Assembly: GCA_031261445.1 (NCBI GenBank)
Contig: JAISJQ010000055.1
Coordinates: 45,864-109,863, forward strand
Direction: 5' to 3'
Length of the DNA: 64,000 bases
Source of the DNA: Oscillospiraceae bacterium
Lineage (GTDB): Bacteria; Bacillota; Clostridia; Oscillospirales; Acutalibacteraceae
The number at the start of each line of letters is the position of its first letter. Within the stretch, counting starts at the first letter, position 1. Both the position numbers and the translations under genes were made by a program. A model generated the notes under the pieces. The model was not told the origin of the DNA. It made no database searches and saw nothing but the letters and a program-made list of their open reading frames with translations. Below are positions 18,288-27,826 of the stretch, piece after piece.

Positions 18288-20132
18288 TTAGTCATCATCA
18301 AGTTCGTAGTCATCGTTGAGTTCATCGAGTTCGTCTATATCTTCTTGTTGCCGTGCTTTTATGTCGTCTCGTAGCTTTTTGAGTGCTAGGTAGTGTTTAT
18401 AAGGCTCAGCGCTTTTATCAGTAAGAAAATCATATAGTCTTTTATCATTTTGTATATCTGAAAGAGATAGAAAAATCTCAAAATCTCGATCAATTTTATT
18501 TTCTTTACCAGAATATGTTGTGATGAAGTGGTCTCTTATAGAAGAATCCGTTTTCCAATAACCAAAAGAGGGAATTTCCGCGTACATAAACTGCAAGAAA
18601 TCTGGAAAATCATAATAAGAAATATCAAAACTATGAGTAATAGAAAATTTTTTTTCTGTCCTTAAACCATTGTATATTTCTCCGTATGTCAAAGCAACAC
18701 CGCGTAGTTTCATCAATGCCAAGGTTGGCGGTAAATCGCTTTTTTCAATCTTTTTGACACATTCCTCTAAAAATGGGAGAATTATATTACCTTCAAATCC
18801 TTCTTTATTCATGTCAAATAACATGAAAAACATTTTGTCGAAAAATAAACTGTATGGATTATTCTTAAGTAGAATTTTTGCAGCCTTTTTTTGCCATGCA
18901 TCATCTTTTTTCATAAAGTACACGGCTGTAAAATATTCTTGGAACGAACGATGTGAAAAACTATAGTCAAGTCCTTCTTGTATCAAGATGCAAACCGAAC
19001 TCATCAAATCCTGAATATAGTCATCAACATCCACTTTTGCTTTTTGACATGGTAGCTCTAGAAAATCCCGCAAGTCCGTTTCAGTAAAACGGGTTTGTTC
19101 TTTGGCATAGCTTCTGTAGCAAAACTCTGCCAATATAGAACGAAATGTGGTTGAAGATAGTCCTTCACAATGCAAGATGCGCTTATAGCCCTTAATCTTT
19201 GAATCATGTGTTGAGTAAAGTGTGTTGAATGCAGCGGCATAAAATTCGTGTAGCTTCTCTGGAATTGTAGCATAGTTATCAAAAGTTTGCAACATAATAT
19301 TGAGCAATAATGGGTTGCTCGCAAAATCTTCATGGCTTTCATATAGATCTTCATCCAATCGCTGTAAAAATCGCTCTTTTAGTTCTTCGTCATACTCTAG
19401 CTTACGCACCAAGCTCATCGCCTGCTCTTTGCTCAAAGGTTGCATTTCCAGCACTGTAAAACGCTCCCATGCGGCAAAGCCTTCGCTGGGGCGTGAGGAC
19501 AGAACAAATTTGTTTTTATGGTATTTATCGCAAAAATCATTGATTTTTTGTAAGGCTTTGCTGCTTTGACTTTCTGGGATTTCGTCAAAGGCATCCAGCA
19601 ACAACAAGAAAAGCCCTTTTCTTAAGGCGTACTCAAATGCCTCTTGCGACAAACAAAACCCAAATTTTGACACGGACGTATAGATCAGTTCAAGTAGCGG
19701 TTGGTTCGCTTCCAATGTCCGTAGCTCAACATAAATGGGAATTCCGATGGGTTCGTCACGTTTTTTGGTGCGAATAGCATCCACAAAAAAGTGTTTCATC
19801 ATCATGGATTTCCCCATGCCACCGCTACCAGAAATAATCAAGAAATTTGACTGCGCAGCTTGAAAAACATCTCTGACTTCTTTCGCACTTACAATCTTAT
19901 CATCTCTGCCATACGACAAAAAATTATGGACATAAAAATCATAGATACGGCGTGGAGAATCCTTATACAGGATTGTTTTCGACCAAGAATATCGATCAAA
20001 TGCATCGTGCAAATAGTCCGTAAACGCAGTGCGCATATCTACCTTGTACTTGTCACTGATGTCCTTGCCCAAAGAAATTATTTCTTTTAGAACAAAATCT
20101 GGAATTGCCTTCCGCACATCTGGTACTGCCAT
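18288..20132 (-). CDS. NACHT-domain NTPase (bacterial NLR-related, bNACHT-like)
   Basis: FLIISGSGGMGKSMMMKHFF (Walker A), LFLLLLDAFDEIPE (Walker B/DE), FVLSSRP (sensor), SFSHRSFQEYFTAVYF. Confidence 0.85.
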   Translation of the reverse strand: MAVPDVRKAIPDFVLKEIISLGKDISDKYKVDMRTAFTDYLHDAFDRYSWSKTILYKDSPRRIYDFYVHNFLSYGRDDKIVSAKEVRDVFQAAQSNFLIISGSGGMGKSMMMKHFFVDAIRTKKRDEPIGIPIYVELRTLEANQPLLELIYTSVSKFGFCLSQEAFEYALRKGLFLLLLDAFDEIPESQSSKALQKINDFCDKYHKNKFVLSSRPSEGFAAWERFTVLEMQPLSKEQAMSLVRKLEYDEELKERFLQRLDEDLYESHEDFASNPLLLNIMLQTFDNYATIPEKLHEFYAAAFNTLYSTHDSKIKGYKRILHCEGLSSTTFRSILAEFCYRSYAKEQTRFTETDLRDFLELPCQKAKVDVDDYIQDLMSSVCILIQEGLDYSFSHRSFQEYFTAVYFMKKDDAWQKKAAKILLKNNPYSLFFDKMFFMLFDMNKEGFEGNIILPFLEECVKKIEKSDLPPTLALMKLRGVALTYGEIYNGLRTEKKFSITHSFDISYYDFPDFLQFMYAEIPSFGYWKTDSSIRDHFITTYSGKENKIDRDFEIFLSLSDIQNDKRLYDFLTDKSAEPYKHYLALKKLRDDIKARQQEDIDELDELNDDYELDDD

Positions 20133-20174
20133 GGTGTTTCTCCATTTTCTAGATTATTATTTGTTCCGACAACC

Positions 20175-20711
20175 TCACGGACTCCTAGGAAACGTCAAGT
20201 TATACTTATCAATATTGCTCTGAATAATGCGCTCGGCGGGGGCGCGGCCTAGGGTTTCTAGAATCGCGGTTTCTTTGTGCTCAAGTTGCTTGTAGACGTT
20301 GAAAAAGTGCTCGATTTCCTCTAGAATGTGCGGCGGCAGGGCGCTGATGTCATGATATTCGTTCCACGTTGGCTCTTTGATGGGGATGGCGATGATTTTG
20401 TGATCCAGCTCGCCTGTGTCCTCCATGCTGATGACGCCGATGGGGTAGCAGCGCACGATGGACATGGGCGCGAGCGGCTCGCTGCACAGCACAAGCACGT
20501 CCAGCGGGTCGTGGTCATCGCTGAGCGTGCGCGGGATGAAGCCGTAGTTGGCGGGGTAGTGGGTGGAGGTGTAGAGCACGCGGTCGAGGATGAGCGCGCC
20601 GCTCTCCTTGTCCAGCTCGTACTTATTCTTGCCGCCCTTGCTGATTTCGATGACGGCAATGAAGTCGTAGCTACGGATGCGCGGCTCGGAGATGTCGTGC
20701 CAGAGGTTCAT
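20175..20711 (-). CDS. ppa: inorganic pyrophosphatase
   Basis: NKYELDKESGALILDRVLYTSTHYPANYGFIPRTLSDDHDPLDVLV. Confidence 0.95.
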   Translation of the reverse strand: MNLWHDISEPRIRSYDFIAVIEISKGGKNKYELDKESGALILDRVLYTSTHYPANYGFIPRTLSDDHDPLDVLVLCSEPLAPMSIVRCYPIGVISMEDTGELDHKIIAIPIKEPTWNEYHDISALPPHILEEIEHFFNVYKQLEHKETAILETLGRAPAERIIQSNIDKYNLTFPRSP

Positions 20712-20869
20712 ATTCCACCTACTTTATTTTGTTGCACAAAAATGTTCGCGATGATGCAATCTTATTATACAGTTTTCAGCACGGTTTGTCAAATATGCAC
20801 GCCCAAAAAGTGCGCTCGGCACTTGCAAATCGGCCACAGACGTGCTATAATGATGCAAACGAGGGGAGC

Positions 20870-22975
20870 GTGAGCGCGTTGGCAGAGGATGCCGCACTGG
20901 GTTTGGATGTTTTTCCACGGCTGTTTTCGCCGGGACAAATCGGCACTTGTGAGACCAAAAACCGCATCGTCATGGCACCCATGGTGATGGGCACGGGCAC
21001 GCCCGGCGGCGGGCCCGGCGAGCAGATGTGCGCCTACTACGAAGCCCGTGCGCGGGGCGGCGCGGGGCTCATCATCACCGAGTGCGTGCGCGTGGACGAC
21101 CACACCGGGCCGCTCGCCCCTTGCCAAATCTCCCTGACGCACGACCGCCACATCGCGCCGCTGAAAGCGATGATTGACCGCGTCCACGCCCACGGCAGCA
21201 AGATTTTTTGCCAGCTGCACCACCCCGGGCGGCAGAACTACGGCATCCTCGTGGGCACAATGCGCCTGAGCTTGCTGTCTGGGCGGATTTTCCCGCCCTA
21301 CTGGAAGCTCTTCTTCAAGGTGGCGCAGCTCGCGCCCCTGATGGAGAAAACGGGACTGCTCCCCGCCGTGGCCGGCGCGTCCGACATCCCCTGCGCCCAC
21401 CAAAAACAAAATACCCGCGCCCTGCGTGTCCGCGAAATCCAAAACATCGTCGCCGCCTTTGGCGACGCGGCGTTGCGTGCGCAAAAAGCGGGCGCGGACG
21501 GCGTGGAGCTCCACGGCGCACACGGCTACCTCATCCAGCAGTTTCTGAGCCCCTACACCAACAACCGCACGGACGCCTACGGCGGCTCGCGCGAAAACCG
21601 CCTGCGTTTTCTGCGGGAGATTTTCGCGGATATTCAGCACAAGTGCGGCAAAGATTTTCCCATTGTCGTGCGCCTGACGGTGGACGAATTCTACCCCGAC
21701 GGCAAGGGCATTGTGCTGGACGAGGGCGTAGCGCTGGCCAAAGCCATTGAACAGCTGGGCGCGGCGGCCATCGATGTCTCCTCCGCCAGCTACGAGCGCA
21801 TGAACTACTGGCTAGAGCCCACCACCTTTGCCGTGGGCTGGCGGAAGCATTTGGCGGCGGCGGTGAAAGCGGCGGTGCGCATCCCCGTCATCGCGGCCAA
21901 CCTCATCCGCTCGCCAGAACAAGCCGAGGCACAACTGGCCGAGGGCACGCAGGACTTCATCAGCTTGGGTCGCCCGTGGCTGGCCGACCCCGACTGGGCG
22001 GAGAAAATCCGCACGGGACGCGCCCACGAGGTGACCCGCTGCATCAACTGCCTGTGGTGCTTCCAGTCCATGTTGGACGGCGCGTGGACGGGCAAGCCCG
22101 GCCAGTGCGCCCTCAACCCCCTCTGCGGACAGGAATACAAACAAGTCCCCCTTACCCCTCGTGCCTCATCCCGCATCACTGTTATCGGTGCGGGGGTGTC
22201 TGGCCTGACGGCGGCGCGGGTGCTGGCAGAGCGCGGCTTCGCGGTGACGGTACTGGAACAAAAGGATGCCCCCGGCGGACAAGTGAATCTGGCCGACAAA
22301 CCGCCCCACAAGGAGCGCCTGCACTGGTGCATCGACGACCTTTTGACAAAGTGCGCGGCGCTGGGCGTCACGATTCGCTATAATACCGCCGCCACGGCGG
22401 AGACCGTGCGTGCTCTCGCGCCCCAAGCGATTTTCCTCGCCACGGGTGCGCATGATTTTGTCCCGCCCATTGCGGGCGCGGACGGCGAAAATGTGTTGTT
22501 CCCCGTCGATGTGCTGGACGGCAAGCGGGACTGGACGGGCAAGCGCGTGCTCGTGGCCGGCTCTGGGCTCACGGGCTTGGAGACCGCCGAATATCTGGCG
22601 GACAAGGGCGCGAGCGTTGCCATCATCGAGATGGCCGACACCGTCGCGCCCGGGGCATATCACCAGCACATTGACGACGCGCTGCTGCATCTGGACGCGG
22701 CGGGTGTGGCGATCCACACGGGCGAAAAACTCCTGCGCATTGCCGCGGACGGTGCTGTGACGGAAAATCAGCAAACAGGGCAGGAGACGCAGCATCCCGC
22801 CGATGCGGTGGTGCTCTCGCTGGGCATTCGCGCAGAGAACGCCTTAGCCGACACACTGCGCCCCATCTGCCCCGTCATCCCGGTGGGCGATGCCGAAAAG
22901 CCGGGCAACATCGCCACGGGCGTGCACAGCGCATATCGCGCGGCCACTAAGTACGCGGCAGAAATCAGCCGCTGA
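20870..22975 (+). CDS. NADH:flavin oxidoreductase / 2,4-dienoyl-CoA reductase family (OYE + Rossmann)
   Basis: HGYLIQQFLSPYTNNRTDAYGGSRENRLRFLREI, INCLWCF..., ITVIGAGVSGLTAARVLAERG. Confidence 0.9.
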   Translation: MSALAEDAALGLDVFPRLFSPGQIGTCETKNRIVMAPMVMGTGTPGGGPGEQMCAYYEARARGGAGLIITECVRVDDHTGPLAPCQISLTHDRHIAPLKAMIDRVHAHGSKIFCQLHHPGRQNYGILVGTMRLSLLSGRIFPPYWKLFFKVAQLAPLMEKTGLLPAVAGASDIPCAHQKQNTRALRVREIQNIVAAFGDAALRAQKAGADGVELHGAHGYLIQQFLSPYTNNRTDAYGGSRENRLRFLREIFADIQHKCGKDFPIVVRLTVDEFYPDGKGIVLDEGVALAKAIEQLGAAAIDVSSASYERMNYWLEPTTFAVGWRKHLAAAVKAAVRIPVIAANLIRSPEQAEAQLAEGTQDFISLGRPWLADPDWAEKIRTGRAHEVTRCINCLWCFQSMLDGAWTGKPGQCALNPLCGQEYKQVPLTPRASSRITVIGAGVSGLTAARVLAERGFAVTVLEQKDAPGGQVNLADKPPHKERLHWCIDDLLTKCAALGVTIRYNTAATAETVRALAPQAIFLATGAHDFVPPIAGADGENVLFPVDVLDGKRDWTGKRVLVAGSGLTGLETAEYLADKGASVAIIEMADTVAPGAYHQHIDDALLHLDAAGVAIHTGEKLLRIAADGAVTENQQTGQETQHPADAVVLSLGIRAENALADTLRPICPVIPVGDAEKPGNIATGVHSAYRAATKYAAEISR
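22147..22180. repeat. heptad-like repeat embedded in coding sequence (interdomain linker)
   Basis: CCTTACC CCTCGTG CCTCATC CCGCATC, same register as TGAGGNN lexicon reverse complement. Confidence 0.5.
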
Positions 22976-22990
22976 ACCGCAGCGGCTGAT
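22963..22990 (+). terminator. hairpin spanning stop codon
   Basis: ATCAGCCGCTG aaccg CAGCGGCTGAT. Confidence 0.45.
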
Positions 22991-23029
22991 GGACTTATAA
23001 GGACTATTTTTGAAAGGACTGACCCAACC

Positions 23030-24298
23030 GTGAAACATGACATTCATGACGGACTTGTGACCTATATGGTCGATGGCGTCACCGAAATCGTCGACAAGTT
23101 CAAGAACCGCGCCCCCGGCACAAAATCGGAGCGCGATGCGCAGGATTTTCAGGCAGAGAAACTCAAAGCGTTTGCGGACAGCGTTGTTGTGGAGGACTTC
23201 ACTGAGCACCCCGCCGCCTTCATGGGCTTCATCCCGCTGGCCGCGCTGTTCACCATCGCCAGCTTCATGCTCTATTGGTGGAATCCCGGCGCGGAGGGCA
23301 GACCCTCTGTGGCGTGGACTTTCGGCATTCTGGCGGTCTTGCTGCCGCTCTTCGCCGTGCTGATGTTCCTCTTTGAGTTCCTGCTCTATCGCGACTTTGT
23401 GGACTTCTTGTTCCCCAAAAAGCAGAGCAAAAACGTCTATGCCACCTACAAACCCACGGGCGAAGTCCAGCGGCGCATCATCTTCGGCGGGCACACGGAC
23501 GTGGCCAACGAGTGGACATACCAGTGGCTGGGCGGCGCAAAGGCGCTGGGCCCGGTCATCGTGGGCGCGGTGGGCACGATTTTCTACGCCTTCGTGCTCA
23601 ATACCCTGCGTCTCATCAAGGGTCTGCCAGACATCAACGGCGGTTGGAAGACGGCGGGCATCGTGGCCATCTGCACCATTCCCTTCGCCATCGCCATCAT
23701 GTTTTTCATCAACTACAAAATCCTTGTGGACGGCGCGAACGACAACCTCTCGGCCAATTTCGTTTCGGCGGCGGTCATCAAAGACCTGCACGACCGTGGC
23801 GTGCGCTTTGAGAACACAGAGGTGGCGGTGCTGCTCTCTGGCTCAGAAGAAGCGGGACTGCGCGGCGCGAAAGCCTTCGCCAAGCGCCACCACAAAGAAC
23901 TGAAAGAGGTGGAGACCATCTTCATCTCTTTGGACACCATGACCGACACCGACCAGCTCATGGTCTACAATCGCGGTTGCACGGGCATGGTCAAGGACGA
24001 CTACGCCGTGGCCGATCTGCTGCAACAGGCAGGCGAAAACGTGGGCAAGGAACTCCCCATCGCGGGGCTGTATCCCGGCGCGGTGGATGCCGAGGCGTTC
24101 AGCATGTACGGTCTGCGCAGCTGCGGATTCTGCGGCCTGCGCCACGACCCGCCCGCCAAATACTTCTACCACACCCGCAACGACGACGTGGCGCACCTGA
24201 ATCCCGAATGCCTAGCCGTCTCGCTGGACATCTGCCTAGAGGCCGCCGAAATTTTCGACGCCACAGGCATGGCGCCGTTTGATGCCGCAAGGGGCTAA
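23030..24298 (+). CDS. M28-family zinc aminopeptidase-like protein with TM helices inserted in the catalytic domain
   Basis: GGHTDVAN ... (TMs) ... DGANDNLSANFVSAAV ... LLSGSEEAGLRGAKAF. Confidence 0.8.
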   Translation: MKHDIHDGLVTYMVDGVTEIVDKFKNRAPGTKSERDAQDFQAEKLKAFADSVVVEDFTEHPAAFMGFIPLAALFTIASFMLYWWNPGAEGRPSVAWTFGILAVLLPLFAVLMFLFEFLLYRDFVDFLFPKKQSKNVYATYKPTGEVQRRIIFGGHTDVANEWTYQWLGGAKALGPVIVGAVGTIFYAFVLNTLRLIKGLPDINGGWKTAGIVAICTIPFAIAIMFFINYKILVDGANDNLSANFVSAAVIKDLHDRGVRFENTEVAVLLSGSEEAGLRGAKAFAKRHHKELKEVETIFISLDTMTDTDQLMVYNRGCTGMVKDDYAVADLLQQAGENVGKELPIAGLYPGAVDAEAFSMYGLRSCGFCGLRHDPPAKYFYHTRNDDVAHLNPECLAVSLDICLEAAEIFDATGMAPFDAARG

Positions 24299-24337
24299 GA
24301 GGCATGAGGGGTCAGGTATGAGGCGTGAGGGGATACG
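24296..24337. repeat. heptad repeat, TGAGGNN lexicon, abuts M28 stop
   Basis: AAGAGGC ATGAGGG GTCAGGT ATGAGGC GTGAGGG. Confidence 0.8.
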
Positions 24338-24343
24338 CGTTAT

Positions 24344-24419
24344 CGGGGCAACCACAAGGGTTGCCCCTACAATGATTGGGTATCTGGCCACAACACGGGC
24401 GGCAGGTTGCCGCCCCTAC
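24344..24419. repeat. two GGGGC...GCCCCTAC palindromic elements
   Basis: GGGGCAACCACAAGGGTTGCCCCTAC and GGGCGGCAGGTTGCCGCCCCTAC. Confidence 0.8.
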
Positions 24420-24438
24420 ACGTGAATCAGCGATTTCC

Positions 24439-24464
24439 AGTGCCTGCTTCGCAGGCACTTTTTG
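24439..24464 (+). terminator. rho-independent terminator
   Basis: AGTGCCTGCTTCGCAGGCACTTTTT. Confidence 0.75.
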
Positions 24465-24602
24465 TGCTCTCCAATGACCACCCAACCACACATCTCAAAA
24501 CATCTGAAGAAAAATCCCCAAAAATCCGCCCAAACGCTTGCAAAAATCCGCGCTATCTGCTAGAATACTGGCGGGAACAAAACAAGGAGAGGACTACCCA
24601 CC

Positions 24603-27600
24603 ATGCCAAACAATCCGTTCAACAAACCGTCCATCTACGCCGTGGCCACCGCCCACCTAGACACCGTCTGGAACTGGGACTTTGAAACCACCATCAGAGA
24701 GTATATTTTGAACACCTTGCGAGAAAATTTTGCGCTCTTTGAGAAGTACCCCGACTATGTCTTCAGCTTTGAGGGCAGCTATCGCTACGAGCTCATGGAG
24801 GAATACTACCCAGAGCTCTTCGCCCGTCTGCGCGAGTACATCCAGCAAGGTCGCTGGCACGTCACGGGCTCGAGCTACGAGAACGGCGACGTGAACATCC
24901 CCTCCGCCGAAGCTCTGTTTCGCAACATCCTCTACGGCAACGGCTATTTCGCCAAAACCTTCGGCAAGCGCAGCACCGACATCTTCCTGCCCGACTGTTT
25001 CGGCTTTGGGACGCAGTTGCCCACCATCGCCGCCCACGCCAACTTGACGGGCTTCACCACCCAAAAGCTCACCTGGTCGAGCTCCGTGGGCATTCCGTTC
25101 GACTTGGGCCGCTGGCAGGGCGTGGACGGCAGCCAGATTTTCGCGTCACTCAACGCGCTCAGCTACGTTGGCCGCCCCAAGAAGTTCCGCAAACACAAAG
25201 AGGCGCTGAAAAAACTGAAGATCAACCGCGAAAAATACGGTCTGAATGCCACCTACATGTACTACGGCACGGGCGACATCGGCGGCGCACCCAAAGAATT
25301 CTGCGTGGCCGCGCTGGAAAAAGAGCTGGCCGAGAACAGCAAAAAATCCGTGGAAGTCATCAGCGCTTCGGCGGATCAGGTCTTCCGCGATTTTGCGCAG
25401 TACCTCACGCCTGAGGCGCAGTCCAACCTGCCCCTGTTCACGGGCGAGCTCATCTCCACCAACCACGGCGTGGGCTGCTACACCTCCCGCGCCATCGGCA
25501 AACGCTGGAACAAGCAGGGCGAGTGGCTGGCGGACGCCGCCGAACGCTTCGCCGTGGCGGCTCTCTGGCTGGGTGCGCAGGAGTACCCGCAGAGCGTGCT
25601 GGACACCGCCTGGAAACGACTCATCGCCCACCAGTTCCACGACGATATCACCGGCACTAGCTTGGCGCGTGTCTATCAGCGCAGTTGGAACGACTACGCG
25701 CTCTCCCTCAACCAGCTGACCACGCAGTACGCCGCCGCCGTGCGTGCCGTGCGCCGCCAGATGGACGACCGCTTTGTCCGCGGCACGTGCGTCACCGTGG
25801 CCAACCCCACCGCCTATGATCGCACAGAAGTGGTGCAGGCGACCATCCCCGCCGCCGACGGCAATGTGCGCGTGCTCGACCACACGGGCAAGGTGCTCCC
25901 CACGCAGATGATCAGCACGGACGGCAAGAGTACCACGTTGGCGTTTTTGGCGACTGTCCCCGCGAGCGGTCTGGCGCTCTTTGACGCACAACCCGGCGAT
26001 GCACCCGCGGGTGCGCCCCTCGTCACGGTCACCCAAGACACGCTGGAGAACGATAAGCTGCGCGTGAAGATTGACGCGCATGGTGACATCAGCGAAATCT
26101 ACGACAAAACGCTCTGCCGCGGTCTACTCACCGCGCCCATCCAAACAGAGCTGTTCAAGTACGCGGGCAGCAAGGCCTATCCCGCTTGGGAACTGCGCTA
26201 CAGACAACAAATGCGTGCGCCCGTCTCCCGTGCTGACCATCCCACGGTGGAAATCGTGGCCGGCGGTGGCGTGCGTGCCGCGCTGAAAATCACCCGCACG
26301 GCAGAGGGCAGCACCTTTGTGCAGACCCTCACGCTCGATGCCGCGTCCAGCGTGCTGCGCGTGGAGAACGACATCGACTGGCAGAGCCGCGAGCGTCTAC
26401 TCAAGACGCGCTTCCCGCTCAGCAGTCCCAGCGAACTGGCCAGCTACGACGTGGGCGTGGGCGTCACCCAGCGGGGCGTGAACACGCCGAAAGTCTACGA
26501 AGTGCCCGCACAAAACTTCGCCGATCTCTCCAATGCGGAGTTCGGCGTGTCGATCCTCAGCGACTGCAAATACGGTTGGGATCACCCGGACGCAGGCACA
26601 CTGCGCCTGACGGGCATCCACACCCCCCGCTGGCCGTTCCGCCCGGAGAGCGCCCAGCACGAGCTGGACATTGGCCGCAATCTATACGCCTATGGCATTT
26701 TTGGTCACCTAGGCGCGAAGCTTTCGGACACGCAGAAGGCCGCGCTGTGCTTCAATCAGCCGCTCACGGCCTTTGTGGATACGGGCTGTCGCAACGCCCA
26801 GAGTACCCTGCCCTCCGCGTGGGGTTTCGCGCAGCTCAGCGAGCCGGGCGCGGCGATCCGCGCCATCAAAAAGGCGCAGGACGGCGACGAAATCATTGTG
26901 CGCGTGCAAGAAATTGTGGGCGAAGGTCACCCTGGCGTGCGCCTGACGTTGGCGGCGGAAATCCTTTCCGTGCGCGAAGTCTGGGCGAGCGAGGAGTCCA
27001 AACCCGTGGAGACGCTATCCAACAGTGCCACGCTAGAAAATGGCGCACTGGTGTTTGATCTGGCGGCCTATGAGCCCAAAACCTTTGCCCTGCGCTTGTT
27101 TGCGCCCGAAAAAGTAGAGAATCCGGCGCACAGCGTGTCCCTCGCGTTCCAAGGCGATGTGGCGGTGACGAGCCCGCAATCTGCCCCCGCCGATGGCGTT
27201 TTGGGCGGCATGACCATCCCGGCGGAGCTGTACCCCACAGAGATCCTCTGCGGCGAAATCCTGCACAGCCTGAACGGCCAAGCCCTGCGCTGTGCCGGGC
27301 AAGAGCTCACCCTGCCGGACGGGGCGCAGAGCGTGCAGCTACTCCTAGCGAGCGTAAACGGCGACAAGGATGCCGTCGTCAGTGTCTCCACAGAAACGCA
27401 CACCATCCGCGTGCAGGATGCGCTGGAGCGCATCGCCACGTGGGATCTGCCCTATCTGGGCGACAAGGCACGCGTCAAGCCGGCGGCACTGGCGTGGAAC
27501 GCCACGCATATGCACACGGCGGCGGGTGACGTCATCGCGCAGCAGTGCTACCTGTTCGCCTACGACTTCCCCGTCCTGCCCGGTAGCACCACCCTGACCC

Positions 27601-27650
27601 TGCCCGAAGACAGCGACATCCTGCTATTCGGTGCAGGCTGCGAGGTGTGA
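24603..27650 (+). CDS. alpha-mannosidase, glycoside hydrolase family 38
   Basis: ATAHLDTVWNWDFETTIREYI, FLPDCFGFGTQLPTI, AHQFHDDITGTS. Confidence 0.92.
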   Translation: MPNNPFNKPSIYAVATAHLDTVWNWDFETTIREYILNTLRENFALFEKYPDYVFSFEGSYRYELMEEYYPELFARLREYIQQGRWHVTGSSYENGDVNIPSAEALFRNILYGNGYFAKTFGKRSTDIFLPDCFGFGTQLPTIAAHANLTGFTTQKLTWSSSVGIPFDLGRWQGVDGSQIFASLNALSYVGRPKKFRKHKEALKKLKINREKYGLNATYMYYGTGDIGGAPKEFCVAALEKELAENSKKSVEVISASADQVFRDFAQYLTPEAQSNLPLFTGELISTNHGVGCYTSRAIGKRWNKQGEWLADAAERFAVAALWLGAQEYPQSVLDTAWKRLIAHQFHDDITGTSLARVYQRSWNDYALSLNQLTTQYAAAVRAVRRQMDDRFVRGTCVTVANPTAYDRTEVVQATIPAADGNVRVLDHTGKVLPTQMISTDGKSTTLAFLATVPASGLALFDAQPGDAPAGAPLVTVTQDTLENDKLRVKIDAHGDISEIYDKTLCRGLLTAPIQTELFKYAGSKAYPAWELRYRQQMRAPVSRADHPTVEIVAGGGVRAALKITRTAEGSTFVQTLTLDAASSVLRVENDIDWQSRERLLKTRFPLSSPSELASYDVGVGVTQRGVNTPKVYEVPAQNFADLSNAEFGVSILSDCKYGWDHPDAGTLRLTGIHTPRWPFRPESAQHELDIGRNLYAYGIFGHLGAKLSDTQKAALCFNQPLTAFVDTGCRNAQSTLPSAWGFAQLSEPGAAIRAIKKAQDGDEIIVRVQEIVGEGHPGVRLTLAAEILSVREVWASEESKPVETLSNSATLENGALVFDLAAYEPKTFALRLFAPEKVENPAHSVSLAFQGDVAVTSPQSAPADGVLGGMTIPAELYPTEILCGEILHSLNGQALRCAGQELTLPDGAQSVQLLLASVNGDKDAVVSVSTETHTIRVQDALERIATWDLPYLGDKARVKPAALAWNATHMHTAAGDVIAQQCYLFAYDFPVLPGSTTLTLPEDSDILLFGAGCEV

Positions 27651-27676
27651 GAAATGAGGATTCAGGCGTGAGGATT
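27646..27676. repeat. heptad repeat, TGAGGNN lexicon, contains GH38 stop
   Basis: GTGTGAG AAATGAG GATTCAG GCGTGAG. Confidence 0.75.
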
Positions 27677-27678
27677 TT

Positions 27679-27750
27679 GTAGGGACGCCAATCTGCCGCC
27701 CGTGATAGCAGATGCCCCATTGTAGGGGCGACCCTTGTGGTCGCCCGCTG
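27679..27750. repeat. GTAGGGGC-type palindromic elements
   Basis: GTAGGGACGCC...; GTAGGGGCGACCCTTGTGGTCGCCC. Confidence 0.75.
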
Positions 27751-27751
27751 T

Positions 27752-27826
27752 TGAGAAGGCAGAAGACAGAGGACAGAAGACAGGTTTTTGGGCGCAATTC
27801 TGCCCTCTGTCTTCTGCCTTCTCTCA
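27752..27826. repeat. heptad repeat hairpin, CAGAGGN/CTCTGNC lexicon, abuts thrC stop
   Basis: GGCAGAA GACAGAG GACAGAA GACAGG ... CTGCCCT CTGTCTT CTGCCTT CTC. Confidence 0.85.

Noticed and set aside
17400-20132. Patatin plus NACHT as a defined two-gene defence operon
   Set aside because: Both are minus strand, but composition differs sharply and patatin has a conventional neighbourhood; adjacency alone is insufficient, so mentioned only as a hypothesis.
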